NCBI GenBank assembly: GCA_029204225.1
Contig: CM055094.1
Span: 18,656,708-18,720,707 of the forward strand
Length of the DNA: 64,000 bases
Direction: 5' to 3'
Origin: Diphasiastrum complanatum
Taxonomy: Eukaryota > Streptophyta > Lycopodiopsida > Lycopodiales > Lycopodiaceae
The notes beneath the pieces were generated by a model. It was not told where the DNA came from. It ran no database searches and saw only the letters and a program-made list of their open reading frames with translations. Positions within the stretch are counted from its first letter, which is position 1. Every line of letters begins with the position of its first letter. Below, piece by piece: positions 45,093-55,700 of this stretch. The translations under genes and the position numbers were made by a program.

Positions 45093-48000
45093 ATGGGAAC
45101 TATCATTGAATCATCTTCCACACTTTTGGAGCATTCAAATGCATCAATTCTTCTAGAAATGGACATTGTAGTTTCTGAACGGGTTGACGTATCTAATAAA
45201 AATATGTGGTATATTGAATTAGTAGGACCAAATCAAGAAAATGGAGATATTTTTTTGTTTATGGATCTTGGTACTGGTGAATTCAAATGTTATGAATGCA
45301 TGCTTAACATGGAAACTATTATTTCTGCACAAGGAATTCCATGTTGTTTGCATGTGTTGAGCATCAACGTCAGAAGGACATACAAGGTTTGGAGTTACAA
45401 TTTGCATCGTATGCTCCTATTAAGATGGTTTAGGGTTTGAACAATATCGAGGGGTCCATGTCTCAAATGGGTTGGAAGATACCAAACTATACAGATCATA
45501 TTGATGAATCTGGTATCACGTCTACTGACGATATTGTTATAGGTTTCAAGAAAGTAAAAGAAATGCAATTGCGCACTGGAAAAGTACCAAGCTCAAGGGT
45601 TATGAAAAATGTTATCAAAGATGCTTTGAAAGGAAAATCTCACGAATTGATAACCAACAATTTTTTTTTGAAGAGGAGTGTACACTTGACAAAAATAGAG
45701 ATAGAAGAATATGTAACAATGTGCGAAACAAAAAAACCCACAAATAACATCACTACAAGCATAGTCAAAAAAGGGAGGAAGTCTTCAAAAACAACACTAC
45801 CGGATGTGATTAATAAAAATCCGTCAAAAAAAAGTAGAAAATCTACTAATACCAAAGAAAGAATTGTGGAAAATGTATCAAGCAAACATACTGAGATGGG
45901 GTCTTCGAGTGCATTGATTTCTATGCCTGCTTCAACTACAATTTCAGAAAGAGCACATGAAGTCCTAAACAAAGACTTTGGTGTTTCTAGTACAAGTCGG
46001 ATCTTGAGTGGTAGCAAAGGCCAGATTTGGTGGGATCAGTTTAAAGACATGTATCCTTTTGGTATGGAAAAGACGTTCCAAATTCTGGTTTCTATATGTG
46101 ATCCAGCTGATGTCCACATTGTGTATAGGCCTTTAAATAAGCACCACCTTCATCAACTAATGATCGCATTTGCAAAAAAACCACATTCGGTTGACATGAT
46201 TGCTGATCTTGTTTTATATGATGGTAGAACAAGAAGAATGCTGAACAAAGATGAAATCAAAGAAGAAAGACTTCTCTCTTATATATACTACATAATCCCA
46301 GGACAACATTCAATTACGGCTGCAAAAAAGCTATTGGAAGTACCTCATTGTCCATCACATTTCATGAAATTTTTTGGTCATAGAACATCTAGAATATTGT
46401 GTGCTCAAGATGCTATTAGGTTTGTTAAGCTTTCAAGGACACAAAACGAATTGCATCAAGCAGTGTTAAAGAAAACACCATATCAAGATGCACTTACTCA
46501 AGCTCGTCAACAATGAGAGCATTATGGCTGTCTAGCAAAGCCAATTAGGGGACACTCCACAATGGATACAAAGTGGACGATATGTCTAATTTTTGTTATT
46601 TGATTATAAGGGCTTTGTTTTGTGTTTTTTGAAATTTTTAGATTAATGCTATTAAGTATGTAATATTTGTTATTTTACTATGTGAATTAATCCTTTTGTC
46701 TGATGTCTTGTGTAGGAATTTATTGATACGGTCAAACTAACAATGGAAAAAATGAGCATTAAGCATGATATGCATATGATCCTTTGTGAGAGATCTTTGT
46801 TCAATAGATGGATTACAATCATGGACAACTATGCTGCTGGACAACTGGCAGGCATTACTGGAAATTTGTGTTCATTGCGTTCTGAAAAAGATGGTGACAA
46901 AATACTGGCCGACGGAACCACACCTCTCAGTGCTAGTTTGTTTCGTTGTATTCAAGGTTTGATGGAAGCTGAAATATACAAGATACAAGATCAAATCCTT
47001 CGAGGTAAAATTCTTTTGAAGAGAATAAAAACTCTAAAAGACCACGAGGACATGGAGGATGTTGCTCTCAAGTACAAATATAACAGGGTTTTGAAAAGTG
47101 CAATATGTGACTTTTTGGGAAATCTTTCGGGCAATAAGAGCTTAGTGTATGACGAAGTAGAGAGAAAGTATGGAATACAATAAGGTACATACAAAAAAAT
47201 GTACAATTGTAGTGCTGAGTGGATGAAAAACGCTATCAACAAAACAAAAAAGAAAGCATAATTGCCAGAAACTGTGCAAATAGACTTACAATTGGCCTAT
47301 GCCAGGGTGTTTGGAATACAACAATGCACTCTTGAAAAACCATGGAAAATATGTAATGCTGGACCTATGCTATCATGTTTTACTGAAGTGGTTGCAGCTT
47401 GTGGAAATGGCAACGATATCGGCTTGGTTATCTTAGATACAACCTCACAAGGAAAAGATGTCGAATGGACGATAGAGTCATTTAAAAGGTTGGTTGATTG
47501 TATTGCGAATATCCACTCAGGTGATTCATATGTTCTTATTGTGTTTGTTCCATATGGTCCTTCGTTGTATCATCCAGAAAACACCTTGAAACACATAGTT
47601 CATTTTCTATACAATATGGATCATATACCAAGGGAAACATGCATACCAAAAAGTATATACTCAATCATGATCTTTGTATAGTTATGGCATTCATATCCAA
47701 GACAAAAGAAAAAAAAGATTGGAAAGGTATAATAGATATTGGTGGCAATCAAATGCCATCCATTATCTACCAGGAAGTTGAACATGATGTTGGTGAAGAC
47801 ACTATGGCCGATGCGGAGTTGTTAGAAGAAAAATCAAAAGCTACAATTTTTGATAAGCCAATTCTTTATGAACAATTCCTCCTTGTTGGAGGAGGAATAA
47901 GCAAATATCCTAAGGATCGTCAACTGTATGTCAATATAATCTCTTCGTTTTGTCCCAAAGGAAAAGTGGTAATCGATGCTTATACTAGAGGATATGGTAT

Positions 48001-48371
48001 GAGAGAAGCATTACGAAATGAAAGAAATACAATCACCTTTGTAAATAGCTCATGTGAAAAAGATTTTCTCAAGGGCTATTGTTCTATGATGGTTGATGCT
48101 CTTTCAGAAGTAAAATTTTCTATAGAAGCGCAAGTTTGCACAAGGACCACATAAGGATAATGTCACAATAGACGATGCACATGAAAAACTTTTCGAAGAC
48201 TTCTTGAAATCATTGGATCAAGAATCACAAGATCTCCAGGTTTACGATATCCAAAAAGATACTTTGTATGAAGATCCAAATTTCAATGCTAGTAGAGAAT
48301 TTTCTGTGGAGGCCAATATACCTATGGGCATTTCACAACAATTACTACAAGAAGAACAGGTAGATACATAG
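45093..48371 (+). pseudogene. ParB-like / DNA methyltransferase-like gene, broken
   Basis: Starts at ATG 45093; a second frame opens at 45437 and reads a basic linker then a domain ending IIPGQHSITAAKKLLE near 46290-46340, like the ParB/Srx motif around (I/V).GQHR..A. After an intron-like gap (acceptor TGTGTAG about 46715) it continues LFNRWITIMDNYAAGQ; GLVILDTTSQGKDVEW (47421-47468) sits where methyltransferases have DPPY; YEQFLLVGG; then VVIDAYTRGYGMREAL (about 47965-48012) like the DPF.G.G SAM-binding motif. DPPY before the SAM motif is the beta-class order, and ParB plus methyltransferase is a known phage and bacterial fusion. Both catalytic motifs are degenerate. Breaks: frame change near 45436, stops at 46514, 47181 and 47259, frameshifts near 47650 and 48140; the tail ends in TAG at 48369. 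Functional call is inference from motif shape only. Confidence 0.5.
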
Positions 48372-48742
48372 TTAGCGGGATCTACGATAAGAGACAAAAT
48401 AAATTTCTTTTTGATTACGTTGTTTATGTTCAATCTTTTCATTATATTGGACAAGGATGATTATATGAATTTGTTTTTTGAGCTACAAGATTAAAATTCA
48501 CTATTTGTTAGTTCAATTATTGTTGGTCTCTTTAAAGTATTAACTTGACTTCTTGTCCTTTACAATACACGTAGCACTTTGAATTATAATTTTAACTATA
48601 CATTCTAAAATTTCACAAAGTTAAAAATCACAATTTAAATGATCTTTTAAAATTTACTTGGTAGTTTATAAGTTTTATGATTTACTTTTGTAAATATGAT
48701 ATTAGTCATGATTTGATATATCACTTTAAATATGTTTTTCAG

Positions 48743-49690
48743 GTTCAAAAGACCAGACATTATGATGATAACATGTATATTATCTTAGATCTAAATGGCA
48801 TTCTTTTAAAATGATGGGACAAACATCCTGGCTTGAGAAATATTCACAAATTTCAAGGAAAGTGGATACAGCTATGCCTAGGATGGTTGGAGTTTCTTAA
48901 CAAACTTTTATCATTGTTTAAAGTTGTAATTTGGTCAACAATGGCTTACAAAAATATTTTGAGCATATACTCTTTCATGGAGCGGCAAGCTAGGCACAAA
49001 ATACCATTGTTTATGATATGGGGCAAGGAGAATTGCTATCAACAAAAAGATATTATTAGACCAGATAAAAATAATTTTATTGCTGACTTCAAACCTTTGT
49101 GCTTTGTTTGGAAACATTTTTGTTCAGACTTAAATAATCATAATACAATATTAGTCGACAACTCACCATACAAAGCATGTATGAACAATCCATTCAATTG
49201 TATTTTTCCAGAAACATTTGATGGATATAATGATGACAATTACCTCAATGATGTGTTGTGGACATATTTGGACAGATTGAAAATGACTTATGATGTTCAA
49301 ACATACATCAAACAAAGTCATATTGGTCAACGACATGTTCATGAGAATCACTCCCTTTATGGTTATTTGAGACCTATAATTGAAAAATTTCAATGGGAAT
49401 CCAAATCTTTGCTATGTCAAAATGGTGTTTCACTACACGTTGCAGTATCAGAAGACCAAAACAAAGCAAATGTCCAATCCATATACGAGGAACTTGATGC
49501 CGAACAGATAGAGCTACTATACGGCATTGCATTGGTCTATCCTTACTGGAATTCAAAGATAATGTCACGAGGTGAAGCACTTACTTTTGCAATGCATTTG
49601 GGTTTGAAGAAAGAGCAATTTTCCGAGCAAGATGCAAGAGATTATATCAAATCTCTTGTGTTCAGGTGGAAAAAAGAAACGGGAACTTGA
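48743..49690 (+). pseudogene. FCP1/NIF-type HAD phosphatase-like exon
   Basis: After an acceptor (TTTTTCAG, ending 48742): YIILDLNGILLK, a TGA at 48812-48814, WDKHPGLRN, FLNKLLSLFKVVIWSTMAYK, KPLCFVWKHF, NTILVDNSPYKACMNNPFNC, IFPETFDGYNDDNYL, YLDRLKMTYDVQTYI. This follows plant FCP1/SCP-type NLI-interacting-factor phosphatases, which dephosphorylate protein Ser/Thr: DxDGT, then VVIWSS, then (L/V)DDSPYK. Here both key sites are altered (DLNG, VDNSPYK), so activity is doubtful even without the TGA. A C-terminal part (49330-49690) is unique to this protein. It may be a downstream exon of the preceding gene or a separate captured gene. Confidence 0.62.
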
Positions 49691-50167
49691 TTCCACCATC
49701 GAAGTCACCAATTTGTGTGTGCGCAAACATTGCCAGCTATTTCAAATTTGATCTCTTATTCATATGAGCTTCACAAATGATTTGTGTTTTGTGCAATGTA
49801 CAATATTATAGTTTTAAAATAAAAATTCCAATTTTTACATGCAAAGTGTTGTGGATATGTTCTTTTAATAGATGAGTTAAATCTATGTTATTTCAAAGAT
49901 TTACACAATCAATTCTCCATGAAAAAAAATTCTATCAATTACGTTATTTGCTATTTAGAGATAAGAATTTTGTATTATTATTTTCATTAAACTTGAATTA
50001 TATTTCGAGAGGTATCTCGAAAACAAACATTTAAATACATGGATAAAAATTTGTCATAAAATTTATGATTTATTTTTTAACAATAAATGGAGTAAGAAAA
50101 AACAAACTTCCCAAGACCACAATAAGCGATACAAGAAAACAATTCTTTCATAAAAATTTATTTGGAG

Positions 50168-50198
<31 letters not shown>

Positions 50199-50231
50199 AA
50201 TGCACCATTTTTGCATGCATTTGTAAACTAA
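49691..50231. other. Convergent intergenic region
   Basis: AT-rich, no gene. Holds an 8-bp-arm hairpin TTTCGAGA-GGTA-TCTCGAAA at 50003-50022 and an (AC)n tract at 50167-50196. Both neighbours point toward it, so terminators may lie here. Confidence 0.45.
50167..50196. repeat. (AC)n microsatellite
   Basis: About 30 bases of CA repeat. Confidence 0.95.
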
Positions 50232-51330
50232 AAACTAGTATAAGAATATTATAATTTGCCAAGCAAACAGGCCAAATGGACCACGTAGTTGCTCGTACAC
50301 CAAAGGGAGTCACACCATTTGTTGCAAGACCAAATCTCACATTTCTTGACTCATTGGCAAAGCTTGGATACTCTTTGGTGATGTGTTTCCATGCAGGTGA
50401 ATCTGAAGGTACCCTCATCATCCCATTCGTAGAGGTATGGTGTGCATGCCAGTCCATAAGTTGTGCAAGAGATTTACAATGAAATAAACGTTGCAATCGT
50501 GGAATATTGGAAAATGTCGTAAAACTTTGCACGGAATGGTTGCCCCTTGCAAATCATCTCTATATCGAGGAGTATCACAAATGGGACATTTCTTGAGTGA
50601 TTCGTACCTTCCTCGATATAAAATACAATCTTTTGGACATGCATGATATTGCTTGTAGTCCATCCCGATGTTAGTCAACATCTTTCGTGCCTCATCTCTT
50701 GTCTCAGGCATGACATTCCCTTCTGGGAGAATTTTGTTTTTCAATAGTCTGTACATGACAAAAGAAGTCATTGTAAAAAAAATATCACTTGATGTCCAAA
50801 TTGTAAATTTTGTTTCAAAGAAAAAATAACAAGTAGATGAAAAAAAATTTACTCAAATAATGATGTGAGGCTTTGGTCACTCCATCTATATTTGGCTTGA
50901 AGATTTAATAGAAGTAGAGAAGTCGCCAAACGAGATGTCTTTGTTCCAGGATACAATGCGGTCTTTGATTCTTCTCGCAATTTTCTTTCTTCTTTAGACA
51001 AAAGTGCCTCCTCATCTTGTTCATTGTGTCTAGCTGCAATATTGTTCTCGTACATATCATCCAACATGTCTCCCATGACTTCAAATTCATCATTCATTGG
51101 AAGCTCATTTTCATCGTTGGAACTTGTTTGCGAATAAGTAGATCTAGATGAGCTAGATTCAGATGCATTAGTCTCTTGATTAATGCGCTCATCAATTTCC
51201 ATCATCTCTTTTAAGCCTTGACGTAGAAGACATGTAATTGCTTTATATGTGGACCGTTTTATTGCATTCGTCGTCTACGTCGACCATTACGAGGATTATT
51301 GTCTCCAACACTAAATGAGGATGAAGAATC
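50232..51330 (-). pseudogene. CACTA TNP2 transposase, N-terminal exons, truncated
   Basis: Minus strand. Exon 51330-50848: basic GRRRRR start, a frameshift near 51265, LLRQGLKEMMEIDERINQE, KTALYPGTKTSRLATSLLLL, RWSDQSLTSLFE. Intron with GTAAAT donor. Exon from about 50755: LLKNKILPEGNVMPETRDEA, IGMDYKQYHACPKDCILYRG, CPICDTPRYRDD, KVLRHFPI, then after a frameshift IPRLQRLFHCKSLAQLMDWH, SPAWKHITKEYPSFANESRN, VRFGLATNGVTPFG, WSIWPVCLANYNI. The ACP.DC.L(Y/F), KVLR.FP..PRLQR and R.V.LGLA.DG..PFG runs are hallmarks of plant CACTA TNP2. It ends near 50232, before most of the transposase domain, so it is inactive. Confidence 0.85.
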
Positions 51331-51339
51331 CTATATATC

Positions 51340-51744
51340 AAAATAACAAGAAGTAGGTTGAAACAATGCTTGATAAACATTTCCTCCCAATACTTGATAG
51401 ATCTAAATGTTGCATATGAATTTAAATTATCTCTTAGTTTAAAAAGTATGAACATACCAATGTATCTATTAGACAGATTTGTCTTTTCAACTTGTTAACA
51501 TTCAATGAATGCAAAGACAAATAATGCTCCTAACATTTAATCTAGGCAAATGACGAATAATGCTCCTAACATTTGACATATTTAATGACACAAACCAAAT
51601 ACAATCAAGATGCATGGATTGTACATCTCTCCATATCAACAAAATTTAAATCTTCACATTTGACTTATTGTCTTTTGCAAACATTTGGGTAGAGGACGGT
51701 TGAAACTATAATTGATGAACAATTCCTCCCCAAACCTGATAGAT
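51340..51744. other. Stretch between TNP2 and SET-like segments
   Basis: No coding motif; near-duplicate phrases AAATAATGCTCCTAACATTT and AATAATGCTCCTAACATTTG about 30 bases apart near 51520-51570. Confidence 0.4.
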
Positions 51745-52655
51745 CTAGTGGCCCTTTACATTCCTAGTGAAATATTCTTCTTTTCCATTGGTGCATTCTT
51801 CAAAATCACAATTCGTCAATAGAGGGTGGCCAAAGGAACTATTTATATATGCAGCAATGTTTCCATGCACATTTGGACGTCCATCAGTACGATTTGCCCT
51901 TGAGATGTTGCCTCCTTGCATGCGTTGCTCCTCTAAAGAACAAGCATTTGAATTCAAGCCATATACTTGCATCCTCCATTGGTGACGACAAAAAGCATGC
52001 CAATCACCCCAATTGTATTGAGGTCCTGCATATGGCATCAATGTCACAACACTATTTAAGGGGACCTCAATACTACTCAATGCAAAAAGGCCCAAACCAG
52101 CCTCAGGAAAGTGTTCACTAGGCATGATCATGTACATTCGACCCCAATATGTAAATGGTGTTTTGGTAATGGTGATTGGAGTGGCCAACACGAATATCTA
52201 CTTCTAATAAAAGTTTTTACTAATGGTTGCAAGCTAGGTGGAAGAGGAAGGTCAAACAAAGAACCTAGAATGTCTTTTGACACATCAACAGTGCGTAGTA
52301 GTTTGCAATTATCTTTCAAACTAGTCATAATACGTCCAAGACGTGTTCTCTTTTTTAAAGGGGTGGTCGAGTTTGTGGAATCCACATGGAGTATCGTGGA
52401 GGACTCATGTGCAACATCTAGGATAGGTGTGGTTGGGTGGTAAGAACGTTCTAGAGATTTGGAGACATGGATTGAATCACAAGGCATTGATGAACTAATT
52501 ACATCATGCAAGGGGTCATCATCAACAAGAGCATCATCTAGGGCCAATGATGATCCAAAATCAATATTCATGTGATTTATCCTATCAATAATATTCTCGA
52601 TCTCTCTTGCAACTCTTTTTCTTGTAACCAACTTATGGTTGCAAATGTTAGATGT
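51745..52655 (-). pseudogene. SET-domain-like protein fragment
   Basis: Minus strand: KLVTRKRVAREIENIIDRIN, CDSIHVSKSLERSYHPTTPI, GRIMTSLKDNCKLLRTVDVS, LPPSLQPLVKTFIRSRY, frameshift near 52190, TPFTYWGRMYMIMPSEHFPE, AGLGLFALSSIEVP, VTLMPYAGPQYNWGDW, RPNVHGNIAAYINSSFGHPL, LTNCDFEE, stop at 51745. GLGLFA near the start and HGNIA.(Y/F)IN(S/H)S near the end are the N- and C-terminal signature blocks of SET lysine methyltransferases; the segment between does not fit an ordinary SET and the post-SET tail (NYGF-type) is missing. It lies between CACTA exons on the same strand. A catalytic role is not shown. Confidence 0.58.
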
Positions 52656-52662
52656 ATCAGTC

Positions 52663-52672
52663 TCTCTCTCTT

Positions 52673-52752
<80 letters not shown>
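52663..52752. repeat. (CT)n microsatellite
   Basis: About 90 bases, at the upstream end of the SET-like segment. Followed by a CA-rich run at 52805-52850. Confidence 0.96.
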
Positions 52753-52755
<3 letters not shown>

Positions 52756-53090
52756 CATGAAACATAAATTAATATATAACACAAACCGTAAACCAGTAGC
52801 ATGAAACACACACAAACACACGCACGCACACACACACCCACCCACACCGACCCTAGACACATAAAGAGAAAAACAAAGAGAACATTATAGAGTGCTAATC
52901 AAAACTCCCAAGCCACACGATTATATCCTACTCCAAAATGTCACCACATGCTCCCTCCCTGCGGCGTTTGGGCTTTTTTGTGGAACTCATCTTCCAACAA
53001 AAAACATTTGAACCACGCCTTTAACGGAAGAAAAAAAGGGCTACACACCTTCCTAGAATTGGGAGTGTTGGTTACCTTTAACTCTTTCAT

Positions 53091-53093
<3 letters not shown>

Positions 53094-53184
<91 letters not shown>
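53094..53184. repeat. (CT)n microsatellite
   Basis: About 91 bases, uninterrupted. Confidence 0.97.
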
Positions 53185-53187
<3 letters not shown>

Positions 53188-53228
53188 CGTGAATGAGTCT
53201 ATTATGGGTGATTGAATATGGAAATAAA

Positions 53229-53404
53229 GATTAACTACATCTAATCATTCTATTTGGATTTTTTCTTTTAGAAGCAAGTGAGAGATTAACTTCATCTAAT
53301 CATTCTATTTGGATTTTTCCTTTTAGAAGTAAGTGAGGGATTAACTTCATCTAAATATTCTATTTTGGATTTTTTTTTTTAGAAGCAAGTGAGAGATTAA
53401 CTTC
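53229..53404. repeat. 55-bp tandem repeat, about 3 copies
   Basis: GATTAACTTCATCTAATCAT-type units start at 53229, 53284 and 53339, a partial one at 53395; variants differ by a few bases. Confidence 0.9.
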
Positions 53405-53514
53405 AAAGTATTGTGGCACTCATCCTATCGCTCAATACTTATTGGCCAAACTATACTTGAAGTGTCATAAGGTTAAAGATTAAAGCATTTACACTTTAGA
53501 GAGTTTACCTCTCA

Positions 53515-53691
53515 TACTCTTGGATTCTCTGTGTGCACTCCATTGGCCCAAATATGATCGTCGACAATCCTCCTTGTCCGAATCCTAAGGCCTTTCCATT
53601 GTGTGCATGTACATGGTATCCTCTCATCATATTCTGGTTGAAACTGGTCCAATAATCCAATTGCAAATCGCACAAATTCTTTTAGTGTCAT
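53515..53691 (-). pseudogene. Transpos_assoc-like N-terminal segment of CACTA TNP2
   Basis: Minus-strand ATG at 53691: MTLKEFVRFAIGLLDQFQPE, RIPCTCTQWKGLRIRTRRIV, DDHIWANGVHTENPRV, stop. It fits the domain at the start of plant CACTA TNP2 proteins: a hydrophobic helix, IPCPC..C.N, then V..H(L/I)...G. The second half of the Cys motif is altered (CTQWKG where CxxCxN is usual). It sits 2.2 kb upstream of the TNP2 exons, with the SET-like segment in between. Confidence 0.6.
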
Positions 53692-53884
53692 TCAAGTGAA
53701 AATTGACAAATTCTAACATGTGACAAAAATTTACAAAATAGTCTTTGTACATTTAGTGCATTTTCAACCTTCATTTGTGAGTGGTGTCTTGGCTTTCCAA
53801 AGAGCAATATACTATATCCAAAGAGCAAATCGGATTTCATGACTATTACAAATAAAAAAATTATGACACAAATCAATATACATA

Positions 53885-54263
53885 CATGTGATGGATCAAT
53901 AGGCGGTCTACGTCGACTGATGGAAGAGCTTGAAGATGAACCAGTCAATAGTTGTTCATTGTACTTTAGTCTTGATTGCTTCTTTCTTCTGTAATAGAGC
54001 TCAATTCTTTTTTCTTTCTCTAAATCACGTGGAGGTATGATAATTTTCCTAGAATTCATAATTCCAATCAAATGTCATTGTAAGAATAAATTTGCAAGAA
54101 AAATTATACACTCATATTCAAATAACAAATAAAGTGCAATTGATGTCAATATCAATAACAATATATACCTGTTGTTGCGATCATGAGATGAATTGCTATC
54201 TGATGATGATGACATCGTTGATGACATATACACACTGTAGCCAGCTACTCTATACCACATCAT
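53885..54263 (-). pseudogene. Two possible exons upstream of the CACTA remnant
   Basis: Exon 1 reads YSVYMSSTMSSSSDSNSSHD and ends at a GTATAT donor near 54168. Exon 2 (about 54060-53892) reads KIIIPPRDLEKEKRIELYYR, RKKQSRLKYNEQLLTGSSSS, RRRPPIDPSH and ends at GTATGT. Ser-rich and strongly basic, perhaps DNA-binding. The SSSSS...RRRR style recurs at 51330-51265. Function not recognised. Confidence 0.35.
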
Positions 54264-55690
54264 AAGTAATCATTATGAGACCGTATGTTCTGAACAAATA
54301 TAATAACATTTGTTAAAGACATGCCAACAGCTAATCCATGTATATTCTACTTATGCTTAATGTAAACCTAATATTCTAGTAACATTGCTATCAAAAAAAT
54401 TGCTTGGGTGGGACATGACGAACAATCAAAATGAGGTTCATACTGACAAATGTTAGACATCAGTAGATAGTGCGTGCAGGCCTATCTCAACTAATTTAAA
54501 GACCACATAGCAGTCAGTGTTCGAAGCTCTCAGTTTAAACTCTTGTCTAAGATGAGTGATGATCTCAAGGTAAATCTCTTTGGATTGGCCTAGTGTGCCA
54601 TGGTATCTCATGACGAGCAATATGCATTCGCCCTTTCTATCTATGGTTGCTTTGTATGCAAGAAATCACACCATTGATCAACATCTTTATTACAATGCTA
54701 AACGATATTTCAACTAATTACTATGATTTCATATAAGGTTATATAGGTCACACACCAACAATTAAAAAGATTTATCATATAGGTCACATATCACTAAGGT
54801 CCTCAATATAACATAAATGCTTTTGATCATGAATCTAAATGACCCCATGCAACCATTTAAGAGGCCACATGACAAAAGCAAAAAAAATTATTTGACCATG
54901 TAATTATGTCATCAAATTATATCAAATCTATGACACCTAGATTATTAATAAACTAAATGTTTTATGACATCACCGATTTGACATAATATTATGTCATAAA
55001 ATCTTTAAGAACCTCTCAAATTACTTGTTTAATAATAATATGTACAATTTCTTATCTCATGATTTTGTCTTCTATGTCAAATCTCAAGAAAAATAAAATT
55101 TATAACAATATAAAACTAGTTTTAACAGCTAAATACTACCATAATGATCTTTGAATTGATTTTTTTACATTCCTTATTAAAAAATATATTTTATGTAAAA
55201 TCCTACAATAAAATATGCTCATAAAATCTAGAAAAGATTATGAGAATATTGAATGACATTTGAAGCATGCAAGCCCATGTGGGGGACCCTCTCACGTGCC
55301 AAGAGAGGAAAAAAAAAACGCGTGGATATCGCGTGGATACCTTCTGCGTGGATAATCCATGCGAAACTTGAATGCCAATAAAATGGCATTTCCGCAAGCA
55401 TTCTTGCTCCTCTTCTTTTGCTTTCAAGTTTTATAGGTTTTCTAATCTAGTGCTTAGTGCCCTTGCTTGCTATTGCTCTTCTAAGCTCTATAGATCTTGC
55501 TTGCTTGCTGCTTTTGGTTGCTCTTCATTGCTAGTGATCTTGCTCTTGCTTTTGCTTGCTCTATTGATCTTCTTTGTTCTTGCTTACTATTAATCTATTG
55601 CTTTCTATTCATTGCTTACTCTTCTAATCTAAAAGTCTTCAATACTCTTTCACTCCCATTCTCCACTACTTTCTAACTTTTAAAGTTTTC
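54264..55690. other. Gene-free AT-rich stretch, then a probable leader
   Basis: Nothing coding recognised from 54264 to 55370. The CT-rich stretch with repeated CTTGCTT and TGCTCTT phrases at 55400-55690 looks like the 5' untranslated leader of the next gene. Confidence 0.45.
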
Positions 55691-55700
55691 CTTTGATACA

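Noticed and set aside
45760..45780. CACTACAAGC as a CACTA element terminus
   Set aside because: It lies inside the coding frame, lacks an inverted partner and no 3-bp duplication was seen.
45093..48371. Recent bacterial contamination or transfer as the source of the ParB-MTase-like gene
   Set aside because: Composition is AT-rich like its neighbours, introns with GT..AG seem present, plant transposon sequence surrounds it, and decay is advanced. An ancient bacterial or phage origin stays possible.
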